A stretch of 64,000 nt of DNA, from assembly GCF_000012365.1 (NCBI RefSeq), contig NC_007650.1:1-64000 (forward strand). Reading direction: 5' to 3'. Position 1 is the stretch's first letter, and each line of letters begins with the position of its first letter. Position numbers and translations under genes: made by a program. This DNA is from Burkholderia thailandensis E264. GTDB lineage: Bacteria; Pseudomonadota; Gammaproteobacteria; Burkholderiales; Burkholderiaceae. Below the pieces are notes generated by a model. That model saw only the letters and a program-made list of their open reading frames with translations, searched no databases and was not told the origin of the DNA. This document shows positions 19,559-27,370 of the stretch, piece after piece.

Positions 19559-20155
19559 ATGCAAAATCTCAATCTCGCTGTCTTTTCCGTGCTCAATGCG
19601 GGTTCCGCGCCGCATCTCGGCGCCGTTCGCTTCGGCGTGTTCGCCGCCGATTGGCTTGTGTACGCGGTGCCCGCGCTGCTGTTGCTGACCTGGGTGATGG
19701 GCGCGCGCCCGACGCGCCGCCAGGCGATCGAAGCGGGCGTCGGCGCGTGCATCGCGCTCGCGCTCGCGCAGGTGATCGGCCATTTCTGGTACTCGCCGCG
19801 GCCGTTCGTGCTCGGCGTCGGCACGCAACTGATTCCGCACGCGCCGGACGGCTCGTTTCCGAGCGATCACACGACGTTCGTCTGCAGCGTGGCGGCAGGC
19901 CTGCTGATCGCGAGCACGACGCGCATGGCGGGCATCGCGCTCGCCATCGTCGCGGCGGTGATCGGGTGGGGGCGCGTGTACGTCGGCGTACACTGGCCGC
20001 TCGATATCGCGGGCGGCGCGCTCGTCGGCACCGCCGGCGCGCTTGCCGCGCATCTGTACGGCCGCCCGGTGACGGCGCTGCTCGACCGGATCGGCGAATC
20101 GGTGCATGCGGTTGCGTTCACGCGATTGCACGAGCGGCCGATTCGCATCGACTGA
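19559..20155 (+). CDS. PAP2-family membrane phosphatase (undecaprenyl-diphosphatase/lipid A phosphatase type)
   Basis: A 198-residue membrane protein with five to six hydrophobic segments and the three PAP2 signatures: a divergent first motif ending YSPRPF, PSDHTT, and GRVYVGVHWPLDI with the catalytic histidines. This family dephosphorylates lipid pyrophosphates, including undecaprenyl diphosphate and lipid A phosphates. A PmrA/QseB-type box upstream suggests induction with envelope modification genes. The substrate is not determined by sequence. Confidence 0.88.
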   Translation: MQNLNLAVFSVLNAGSAPHLGAVRFGVFAADWLVYAVPALLLLTWVMGARPTRRQAIEAGVGACIALALAQVIGHFWYSPRPFVLGVGTQLIPHAPDGSFPSDHTTFVCSVAAGLLIASTTRMAGIALAIVAAVIGWGRVYVGVHWPLDIAGGALVGTAGALAAHLYGRPVTALLDRIGESVHAVAFTRLHERPIRID

Positions 20156-20183
20156 CGACGACGCGAATCGCCGGGAATCCGAA

Positions 20184-20420
20184 TCAACCCGGCGTTCTCG
20201 TCTGGGCGGCGTCGTTCGTCGGGCTGGGCTCGACGTCGGCGCCGCCGTGCAATTCGACGTTTCCGCTCTGCAGCTGGCGCGCGGCTTCGCGATCCAGCGC
20301 GCTGTCCCTCAGGATCGCGCACATCGCGACGAACAACGCGATCGCGATCGCGCCGAGCCCGCAATAGCCGACGATTCTGAGCGTTCTCGGGATGCCTGCG
20401 TGGGTGTGGTGGCGAGTCAT
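20184..20420 (-). CDS. Small single-pass membrane protein
   Basis: A 78-residue protein starting MTRHHTHAGIPR, with one transmembrane segment (about 17-38, GYCGLGAIAIALFVAMCAIL) and a polar C-terminus. The family is not recognised. It converges on the PAP2 gene with a 28-bp gap. The start at 20420 is the first ATG before the hydrophobic segment; longer frames give Arg-rich sequence that looks non-coding. Moderate support only. Confidence 0.5.
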   Translation of the reverse strand: MTRHHTHAGIPRTLRIVGYCGLGAIAIALFVAMCAILRDSALDREAARQLQSGNVELHGGADVEPSPTNDAAQTRTPG

Positions 20421-21247
20421 GGTCGCGTATCCGGGTGGCGATGCGCGAAGTCGCGCGATCTCGTTCTCGTTCGACGCAAGAAACGCAGTAACGCGCGTCG
20501 TGTTTTTTCGATATCCGGTCACGGCGGCGCGGGTGCCGTGCTTCCATGGTTGACGCCGCCGTGTGCCGCAACGGCCTCGCCGAACCGGCAGCGCGCCGTC
20601 GACATAGGTATAGGTCACGGGCGATGCGGATGCAACTCCGTTCGCATGGAGATGCGCGCGAGGCGGCTCGCGCGATGCAAGCGGATCGACGGAATGTGAA
20701 CGCGTGCGTGCCGACGGACGCCGATGCGGCGTTGATCTGCGGAAAAGCGGCAGAAAAGCGGCGGAAGGGATTCGGCGGCGCGGTGCGTGGCATCGAAGGC
20801 GCGCAACGTGATGCGCCGGTGATGCGCCGGCGCGAGGCGATCGCACGCGCGTTGCGCGGCTGGGCGATCCGGTGCGGACCGGAATCGCTGATCGTGATCG
20901 ACGCATCGCGAATGCGGCCGAGCCAGGCCATTTCAAGATGAGCCGATGCGGCGCGGCAGCGGCGCCGCATGCGATTCCGTACTACGAAAATAGGAAAACG
21001 CGACGCGATGAGCGGGGCCGCGTGAAGGGGGCGTCGCCTTCGTTTTCTTTTTCGGCGACGGCCGGTCGATGCGAGTGCGAGCCACCGAGCGGTCGATATC
21101 GCGATCTACGCGAAGCGAGCGCCTGCTGGCAAGCCGATGAGCCTCGGATTTGCGAGCGTGACGCCCGCGCCATGTTCATGCGCAGTGCCGTCCGCCACTC
21201 GCCGACGCGAACCGAACGCGCTTGACACGCTCGACTCGCCCGCCGCA
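20421..21247. other. Gene-poor stretch
   Basis: About 830 bases between the small membrane protein and the siderophore-interacting protein. Open frames on both strands are Arg/Ala/His-rich, have no recognisable domains and lack ribosome-binding sites. I found no RNA gene, repeat or mobile element in it. Confidence 0.5.
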
Positions 21248-22075
21248 TCAATCCTCGAGCGATTCGTGCACCGCGACCGCGCCGCGCTTCCAGTAAGCGG
21301 CCGCGCGAATCCGCGATTTCGCGACGCCGCGCTCGCCGCACAGATGCTCGCGCACGCCGCGTATCGCGGCCGCTTCGCCCGCGGCCCACACGTAGCCGTC
21401 GCCCGCCGGCAGCGGCAATTCGCGCAACGCGTCGACCAACTGGTTCGCGCCACGTTCGCTGTTCGCCGCATCGCCGCGATGACGCCACACGATATACAGA
21501 TTCGCGTCCGTTTCGAATTCGATCTGTGCCGACGGATCGGCCACTTCGAGCACGGCCGCGACGCGTGTGCCGGCCGGCAGTTCCTGGAGCCGGCGCGCGA
21601 CGGCGGGCAGCGCGGTGTCGTCGCCGATCAACAGATGCCAGTCGAAATCATTCGGGATCACGAACGAACCGCGCGGCCCGCCGATGCCGAGCGTCTGCCC
21701 GACGCTCGCCTGCGCGGCCCATTGCGACGCCGGCCCCGGATGATGCAGCACGAAATCGAGATCGAGTTCGCGCGCGCCGCGATCGTAGCGGCGCGGCGTG
21801 AAATCGCGCGCGACGGGCTGCGGCCGGTCGTCCGGAAACACGATGCCGTTCGGGCCGAATTCGGGGCGCGCCGGCGCGTCTTCGCCGGGCGGCGGGAAGA
21901 AGACTTTCACGTGATCGTCGAACGACGCCGATTCGAAATCGTCGAGCTCGTCGCCCGTCAGCGTCACGCGCTTCAGGTGCGGCGTCACGTCGACGACGCG
22001 CTTGACCTGCAGCAGACGGAACTTCAGCGTATGGCGCACGCGTGTGACCGCGCGCTCGGTAGTCGGTTGAGTCAT
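21248..22075 (-). CDS. Siderophore-interacting protein (ViuB/SIP-family ferric reductase)
   Basis: A 275-residue flavoprotein that reduces iron from ferric siderophores in the cytoplasm. The FAD-binding domain (about 12-135) carries the R-x-Y motif (TPRRYDRGARELDLDF) and HHPGPASQWA. The C-terminal NAD(P)H-binding domain contains GDDTALPAVARRL and ends in the AYWKRGA segment typical of the family. The PadR-family gene lies upstream by 39 bases on the same strand, so the two are probably one operon controlled by PadR. Confidence 0.93.
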   Translation of the reverse strand: MTQPTTERAVTRVRHTLKFRLLQVKRVVDVTPHLKRVTLTGDELDDFESASFDDHVKVFFPPPGEDAPARPEFGPNGIVFPDDRPQPVARDFTPRRYDRGARELDLDFVLHHPGPASQWAAQASVGQTLGIGGPRGSFVIPNDFDWHLLIGDDTALPAVARRLQELPAGTRVAAVLEVADPSAQIEFETDANLYIVWRHRGDAANSERGANQLVDALRELPLPAGDGYVWAAGEAAAIRGVREHLCGERGVAKSRIRAAAYWKRGAVAVHESLED

Positions 22076-22114
22076 GTCGATCGGTTCTCCTTGATAAACC
22101 GGGCGCGGAACGAT

Positions 22115-22822
22115 TCAGTCTTCCGTCCGGCCTTCGATGTCGGCGACGGCGCGCCGCAGAATGGCCGCGATGCGGCGTTGCTCGTCGGCGCCGGCGCTGC
22201 TCTTGCGCAAGAGCGCCTGCTTGAGCGCCATTCGTGCCTCGACGAATTCCGGCAACCAGCCGCGCGTGTCGTCGTCGGGCGCGGCGGGCGCTTCGCCGGC
22301 GAATGCGCGACGCATGAATTCCATCTTGCGGCCGAGATGCGCGAGCTTCGCGAACAGCATCTCGACGCGCTCGCGCTGCGCGTCGAGATGCGCGCGGCCC
22401 GCATCGGCGAGCGCGTATCGCTTGCGGTTGCCTTCGACCTGCACGGTCACGTAGCCGAGCTCTTCCAGATACGTGAGCGCCGGGTACACCATGCCGGGGC
22501 TCGGCGTGTAGAAGCCGCTCGAGCGCGTGTCGAGCGCCTTGATCAGTTCGTAGCCGTGGCTCGGCTGCTCGGCCAGCAGCGCGAGCAGCAGCAACTGCAG
22601 ATCGTTGGCGCTGAATTGACGGCCGCGCGGCATCGCGTCGTCTCCGCCGAAGCCGCCGAATCCCCCGGGGCCGCCGCCGAAGCCGCCGAACGGGCCGAAG
22701 CCATGCCGGCCGCCGCCGCGGCGATGGCCGCCGAACATCTGGCGGAACATGTCGAGCGGGCCGTGGCCGGACGAGTCGTGCATGCCGCATTCGCGGCGGG
22801 AAAACCGGTGAGCGTGGCGCAT
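22115..22822 (-). CDS. PadR-family transcriptional regulator
   Basis: A 235-residue regulator. A Gly/Phe/Arg-rich low-complexity N-terminus (about 25-62) precedes a PadR winged helix (about 70-150: LLLALLAEQPSHGYELIKAL, then SGFYTPSPGMVYPALTYLEE). A helical dimerisation region follows. The start at 22822 is supported by GGGAGAGG. Two overlapping 16-bp operator half-sites lie directly upstream, so it should autoregulate. Homologues next to siderophore-interacting proteins are associated with iron, which fits the downstream gene. Confidence 0.9.
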   Translation of the reverse strand: MRHAHRFSRRECGMHDSSGHGPLDMFRQMFGGHRRGGGRHGFGPFGGFGGGPGGFGGFGGDDAMPRGRQFSANDLQLLLLALLAEQPSHGYELIKALDTRSSGFYTPSPGMVYPALTYLEELGYVTVQVEGNRKRYALADAGRAHLDAQRERVEMLFAKLAHLGRKMEFMRRAFAGEAPAAPDDDTRGWLPEFVEARMALKQALLRKSSAGADEQRRIAAILRRAVADIEGRTED

Positions 22823-22846
22823 CGCCCTCTCCCATGTGTCTTTAGA

Positions 22847-22876
22847 TATATCGAAAGATATATATCGAAAGATATA
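22847..22876. promoter_or_regulatory. Overlapping tandem PadR operators
   Basis: TATATCGAAAGATATA occurs at 22847-22862 and again at 22861-22876, a 14-bp period with a two-base overlap. Each copy is a TATAT-N6-ATATA dyad. They lie 25-54 bases before the PadR start. Confidence 0.75.
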
Positions 22877-23760
22877 AAGTCAACGGGATTTAAAAGGGGC
22901 GGATGAAGGGTGGGCGATGGCGCGGGCATGCAAACAAGTGGTTTCCTCGACCTCGGACGGTGGCTGGGTCCACCGGTGGATGGGATTTCTGCCGAATCGA
23001 ATGTCGCCGACAGCGACAGGTTTTCGGATGTGGCGGTCTGGCTCGAGTCGTCTGCGAAGACATTTCTTTCCGCCGCAGCGCGCCGTGCCGTGCGTGTCCG
23101 CCACGAGCCAGGGCAATTGCTGGTGCGGCCGACAGGCCGCGCCCGGGCGCGGCGAGGGTTCGGGAATGCGGCGTGTCCGCTCACGCATGAGATCCGCGCG
23201 CATCGGGTATGGCTCGGGCGCTCGCGCCGGGGCCTTCGTCCTCGACAAGCAGGAGGACGCTCGCGCGCCGGACGTCGCGGAACCCCCGGGGCGGAGCATG
23301 AAGGCCTGCTGTCGTCTCCGATCGAGGGCGCGCTCATGAAGGCCGCACATGCCCGGGCATTTTGCGCGGCGCCGGACGTTTGGATGATTTCAGGTGCGGC
23401 CGCTGATTATCGACTTCGCATTCGTTTGGCGTTTCCATCGGATGCCGACACCTCCGAGCCGGGAACGCTGTCGAACGAATTCGACGGGCCGCGCATATTT
23501 TCCGCGCCGTCTTGCCGGCGTATTGGCGCGAGCGGCGCTGCGCGCGAATTTCCGATCGAGAAGCCGTATCGCGATGTCCACCCGGCGCCGATCGAGGACG
23601 ATGCGACGAAGCTCGAACGTCATGCGCGAGCGCGCGGGCGGCGTGGCGCGCGCGGTAACGTAGGCGCCGTCAGACGTGATACTGTGACGACGCCATGCGC
23701 CATGGCGATCAGCCGGCGTAGCCAGGATCGGCACGAGTCGTTCACGGATACCGCTTGCAA
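22877..23760. other. Gene-poor stretch before the RiPP cluster
   Basis: About 880 bases. Open frames occur on both strands, but none has a recognisable domain or a good ribosome-binding site. It may be a junction scar at the left edge of the inserted RiPP cluster. No tRNA, direct repeat or transposase remnant was recognised. Confidence 0.5.
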
Positions 23761-25167
23761 ATGAACGGTCTACCTCCGTCGCTTCCGCGGGTCGACAGCA
23801 CCGAGTCGCTTTTTGCGGAGCCGCTCGCGTTTCTCGCACAAGCGCGCTCGCGGCATGGTGATGTCTTCGTCATGCGGGAGCATGGTCCGATTTTTTCCCG
23901 CGCGAGCGATTGCAGCGGCGTGATAGCGGTATTCGGCGAGCATCGGCTTCGACAGATATTGACCGATATAGACAATTTCGCGTTGCCGATGTCCGCGGCG
24001 GCGAAAATGGCATTGCCGAAAAACCTCGTCAACCTCAATCGCGGCTTGCACAGCATGCGCGAGCCGGAGCATGGCCGGCACAAGCGCCTCTTGACGGGAA
24101 CGATCAATCGCGAGTTGTTCGACGCGCACCGCTTCGAAATACGAGCGGCTTTGAACCGCTTTTGCGAAATGCTGAAAGTGGACCGCCGGATTTCAGTGGT
24201 CAGCCGGATGCGCGAGCTGACCGTGGAGATGGCGTCTCATATCTTTCTTGGGGCGCAGTGCCAAGAGGATGACGAACTGGCGTTTCTTTTAAGCGCCTAT
24301 TTTACTTTGCGACGCGAAGCGTCTTCGCTGAACGCGCGCGATCCCCTGCTGTACCGGGACGAACTGATCGGCGTCGGGCAGCAACTCGACCGCACATTGC
24401 GGGAGCGGATCAGGCGGTATCGAAAGCGTCCCGTCGACGCTCGTGCGGGGCTGCTGCAACGTCTGGCAACGGCCGGACCGCCGGGCTCGCCCGCGCTTTC
24501 CGAGGACGAGATAGTCGGCCATGCCAACGTGATGTTCGTGTCGAGCACCGAGCCCGTCGCGATGTCGCTGACGTGGCTGCTGCTCGTTCTGTCGCAGCTG
24601 CCCGATCTGAGGCGCGCGCTTCGCGCGGAAATTGCCGATCGCGCGTCGATGCCGGCATCGACGAACGGCGCGTCGTGGCTCGAGAACGTCGTCAACGAGA
24701 CGCTCCGGCTCCTGACGCCCAACGCGCTGATGGTTCGCGCGACGACGCGCGCGGTCTCGCTGCAAGGCGTCGCGCTTCCGGCGCGTTGCGAGATCGTCGT
24801 GTGTCCGTTCCTCGCGCATCGCGAAGCCAAGCCGTTTCCGGACCCGCATGCATTCTCGCCGTCCCGGTGGGAGACGGCCAGGCCGTCTCCGTACGAGTAT
24901 TTTCCGTTCGGCGCCGGCGGTCATTTTTGCGCGGGGCGAAATCTCGCGCTCTCGCTGATTCGCGAAGTACTGTCAACGCTGCTATCGCGCTTCGATTTCG
25001 TTTTGGATGGCGAACAGTCTATCGACTGGCGCATTCATATCATGTTGATGCCGAAAGGCGACCCGGCACTCATCGCGCATCCCGTCGATGAGCGCGGTGA
25101 CACGCCGTCGCCGAAATGGCGCGGGCCGATAACCGATCTATTCCATTTCGCGCCGGGGCTTTCTTGA
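23761..25167 (+). CDS. apyO: Cytochrome P450 of the aminopyruvatide RiPP pathway (biaryl cross-linking)
   Basis: A 468-residue P450. Heme ligand Cys390 is in FPFGAGGHFCAGR, the ExxR pair is Glu313/Arg316 (ETLR), and the PFxxxR-like region is present. The I-helix reads SSTEPV (261-266) rather than the usual AGxDTT, so the acid-alcohol pair is altered, as in some cross-linking P450s. In the known aminopyruvatide pathway the P450 forms a C-C biaryl bond between two core tyrosines. The precursor encoded next ends in YLYD, which fits. An alternative TTG start lies at 23755. The function assignment rests on the cluster context. Confidence 0.88.
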   Translation: MNGLPPSLPRVDSTESLFAEPLAFLAQARSRHGDVFVMREHGPIFSRASDCSGVIAVFGEHRLRQILTDIDNFALPMSAAAKMALPKNLVNLNRGLHSMREPEHGRHKRLLTGTINRELFDAHRFEIRAALNRFCEMLKVDRRISVVSRMRELTVEMASHIFLGAQCQEDDELAFLLSAYFTLRREASSLNARDPLLYRDELIGVGQQLDRTLRERIRRYRKRPVDARAGLLQRLATAGPPGSPALSEDEIVGHANVMFVSSTEPVAMSLTWLLLVLSQLPDLRRALRAEIADRASMPASTNGASWLENVVNETLRLLTPNALMVRATTRAVSLQGVALPARCEIVVCPFLAHREAKPFPDPHAFSPSRWETARPSPYEYFPFGAGGHFCAGRNLALSLIREVLSTLLSRFDFVLDGEQSIDWRIHIMLMPKGDPALIAHPVDERGDTPSPKWRGPITDLFHFAPGLS

Positions 25168-25318
25168 CATTTACCAGGGCGCATCCTTTAATCAGAAGCG
25201 AATCGGCATGCATGCCCATCGGGATTTTTTCCAGTCATTGATCCGCATGGTTCTTTTCACGGGTTATTCCGCGCTCACACGCTAAGCGGCGCGTCCTGCC
25301 TACAACAAAGGAACAATC

Positions 25319-25519
25319 ATGGCTACGAAACCCAAAAAAACAAAGGGCGTTTCTGTTTCCATCGAAGGGAAGCTGCCCAAGATGACCCTGGATATGCCGG
25401 TGGACGCGAAAAAGATCAAGGCCATCCAGAAATGCCTGGAAAACGGCAAGCTGACCATCACGATGAGCAAGGTGGATCTTGCCGGCGGCCGCATGGGCGA
25501 GGGCTATCTCTACGACTGA
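25319..25519 (+). CDS. apyA: RiPP precursor peptide with C-terminal YLYD core
   Basis: A 66-residue peptide: a Lys-rich N-terminus (MATKPKKTKG), a leader of about 50 residues with alternating hydrophobic strands (VSVSIEGKLPKMTLDMPV), and a short Gly-rich stretch before the C-terminal Tyr63-Leu64-Tyr65-Asp66. In the aminopyruvatide pathway, two tyrosines are cross-linked, one is beta-methylated, and the terminal Asp becomes aminopyruvic acid. The single Cys (QKCLENG) lies in the leader. AAAGGA precedes the start. The gene sits between the P450 and the MNIO gene. Precursor identity is very likely; the leader cleavage site is not evident. Confidence 0.88.
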   Translation: MATKPKKTKGVSVSIEGKLPKMTLDMPVDAKKIKAIQKCLENGKLTITMSKVDLAGGRMGEGYLYD

Positions 25520-25688
25520 TGTCCGGCGGCGCTCTGGTTTTCGCCGGCGGCGTCGCGATCTCGCCGCCTCGATGCTCGGGCCTCGGAGGGAACGTGCCGC
25601 CGAACGCGTGCGTTTGGCGCGCGGTCGCGCGATAACGGGCGATGAATTCCGGGCTTCGGCAGTTCGACCTTAAGGGCGCGGGAAGCCT

Positions 25689-26540
25689 ATGAAAGCCTTC
25701 GATCGCGATGCATCGGAGCCTCGGATCGGTCTCGCGTATGGGCCCGGGATGGCGGAATTCGCCGCACGGAACGCGCACCTCGTCGATTACATCGAAGTGC
25801 CGTTCGAGCAATTGCGATTCTCGCCGGCGGTCGCCGAGCTTCAGCAAACCATTCCGTTCGTTCTGCACTGCGCCAGCTTGTCCGTCGCGGGATTCGTGCC
25901 GCCCGACGATTCGACGGTCGACGCAATCGAGCGCACGGCCGTGCAGACCGGCACGCCATGGATAGGCGAACATCTCGCGTACATTTCGGCCGATCCCGTT
26001 GGCGAAGCGCTGGGCGGGACCGGTGAGCCCACCTCGTTGTCGTACACGTTGTGCCCTCAGTTGAGCGACGAGACGGTACGCCGCGTCGTCGACAATCTCG
26101 CCGCGCTTCGTCCGCATTTTCCGGTTCCACTGATCGTCGAAAACTCCCCGCAGTACTTTCCGATACCGGGCAGCACGATGGGAATGACGGACTTCATTCG
26201 CGCGATCACGGACCGATGCGACGTCGGTTTGCTCCTGGACCTGAGTCACTTCCTGATCACGGCGCACAACACGGGCGCAGAGGTGCATCGGGAACTCGCC
26301 CGGCTTCCGCTGGAGCGCGTGGTCGAAGTTCATCTGTCCGGAATGAGCGTGCAGTCCGGCACGGCCTGGGACGACCATTCGCTGCCGGCATCGCCGATCC
26401 TGTTCGAACTGCTCGAGCGCCTGCTCGACGTGGCGCGGCCTCGCGCGCTGACCTTCGAATACAACTGGTCGCCATACTTCCCGCTGTCGGTCCTGACGAC
26501 GCATATCGAGCGCGCACGCCAGTTGATGGGGCTCGCATGA
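25689..26540 (+). CDS. apyH: Multinuclear non-heme iron oxygenase (MNIO, DUF692) converting C-terminal Asp
   Basis: A 283-residue TIM-barrel DUF692 protein. Candidate metal ligands are His60, Glu94/His95 (GEHLAY), Glu151-Asn152 (VENSP), Asp184 and His187 (LLLDLSH), Glu213/His215 (VVEVHLSG), Asp228-Asp229-His230 (DDH) and Glu257 (FEYNW), the usual tri-iron pattern. In the described pathway this enzyme turns the terminal Asp of the precursor into aminopyruvic acid, unlike MNIOs that act on Cys. It overlaps the partner gene by four bases. The domain is certain; the Asp reaction is assigned from the cluster match. Confidence 0.92.
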   Translation: MKAFDRDASEPRIGLAYGPGMAEFAARNAHLVDYIEVPFEQLRFSPAVAELQQTIPFVLHCASLSVAGFVPPDDSTVDAIERTAVQTGTPWIGEHLAYISADPVGEALGGTGEPTSLSYTLCPQLSDETVRRVVDNLAALRPHFPVPLIVENSPQYFPIPGSTMGMTDFIRAITDRCDVGLLLDLSHFLITAHNTGAEVHRELARLPLERVVEVHLSGMSVQSGTAWDDHSLPASPILFELLERLLDVARPRALTFEYNWSPYFPLSVLTTHIERARQLMGLA

Positions 26541-27370
26541 ACGCAGGGAAAATACACGCCGTGATCGCCGCCGGCGCCAAGGACCCGCGGCTCATCGAGC
26601 ATTGGCGGCGGCGTCCGGACCTGCTGCGCCGCGCAGGAATCGAGCCGGATCATCTCGATTTGCGCGTATTGGAGAATTTCGCCGGGTTGAGCCTGAAGGT
26701 GCGTCACAACGGCCTGCGCGGGGATCTGCCGCTGAGTTTCAGGTTGTTGAGCGTGGCCGGCCTCGAGATCGAGGTCTTCGCCGCGTATGCGTCGGACTGC
26801 GCGGAAAGCGGCCATGTATTCGCCGCCACGCCGCGGGAACGCGCGCGCGATCTGATGGCGTTCCTCGACAGATGGCTGGACCCCGCGCAACGAAATCACG
26901 TTCTGCTGTGGGACATCCTTCGTCATGAATATGCGCTTTCGTGCCTGCGGCAAGAAAGCGCCGCGCCGCTACCCGCCGCTCGCCGCATCATCCGCCATCG
27001 GGATCGCGCGACAGGCGGCTGCATTCCGATGCTCAACGGCTCCGTCGCTCAGCACGTGATGCATTGCAATCCGGAAGACCTGGCGTCGGCGCTGCGTCAG
27101 AAGGAGCCGCCGCTCGATGCGGTTCCCGCCGCCGACACTTACTGCTGCTATTGGCGCTCCGCCGAAACGGGCGAAATCCGGTTTCTGCAGGCCGATACGC
27201 TCGGCTATTTCGCGATCGAAGCGATCGACGGCCGGCGATCCGCCGCCGACATCTGCGATCGGCTGCTCGGCGGCCGCCGTCTGCTGCCGCAGTTCCTCCG
27301 GTCGCTCGACCAACTGGCCGGAATCGGGATCGTGCGGTTCGAGAGGCCGCTCGGAAGCGCTGCGGCATGA
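26537..27370 (+). CDS. apyI: MNIO partner protein with C-terminal RRE (PqqD-like) domain
   Basis: A 277-residue protein. The N-terminal half (about 1-180) is typical of DUF692 partner proteins: LIEHWRRRPDLLRRAGI, then a long helical stretch. The C-terminal 75 residues (about 200-272) form a RiPP-recognition-element-like winged helix, with YWRSAETGEIRFLQADTLGY followed by the helix ADICDRLLGG. It should bind the leader and present the precursor to the MNIO. ATGA overlaps link it to both neighbours, so translation is coupled. It corresponds to ApyI in the aminopyruvatide cluster. Confidence 0.85.
   Translation: MNAGKIHAVIAAGAKDPRLIEHWRRRPDLLRRAGIEPDHLDLRVLENFAGLSLKVRHNGLRGDLPLSFRLLSVAGLEIEVFAAYASDCAESGHVFAATPRERARDLMAFLDRWLDPAQRNHVLLWDILRHEYALSCLRQESAAPLPAARRIIRHRDRATGGCIPMLNGSVAQHVMHCNPEDLASALRQKEPPLDAVPAADTYCCYWRSAETGEIRFLQADTLGYFAIEAIDGRRSAADICDRLLGGRRLLPQFLRSLDQLAGIGIVRFERPLGSAAA

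Noticed and set aside
22877..23760. Overlapping frames of 280, 149 and 156 codons before the RiPP cluster
   Set aside because: Contradictory frames on both strands, no ribosome-binding site, no recognisable motif.
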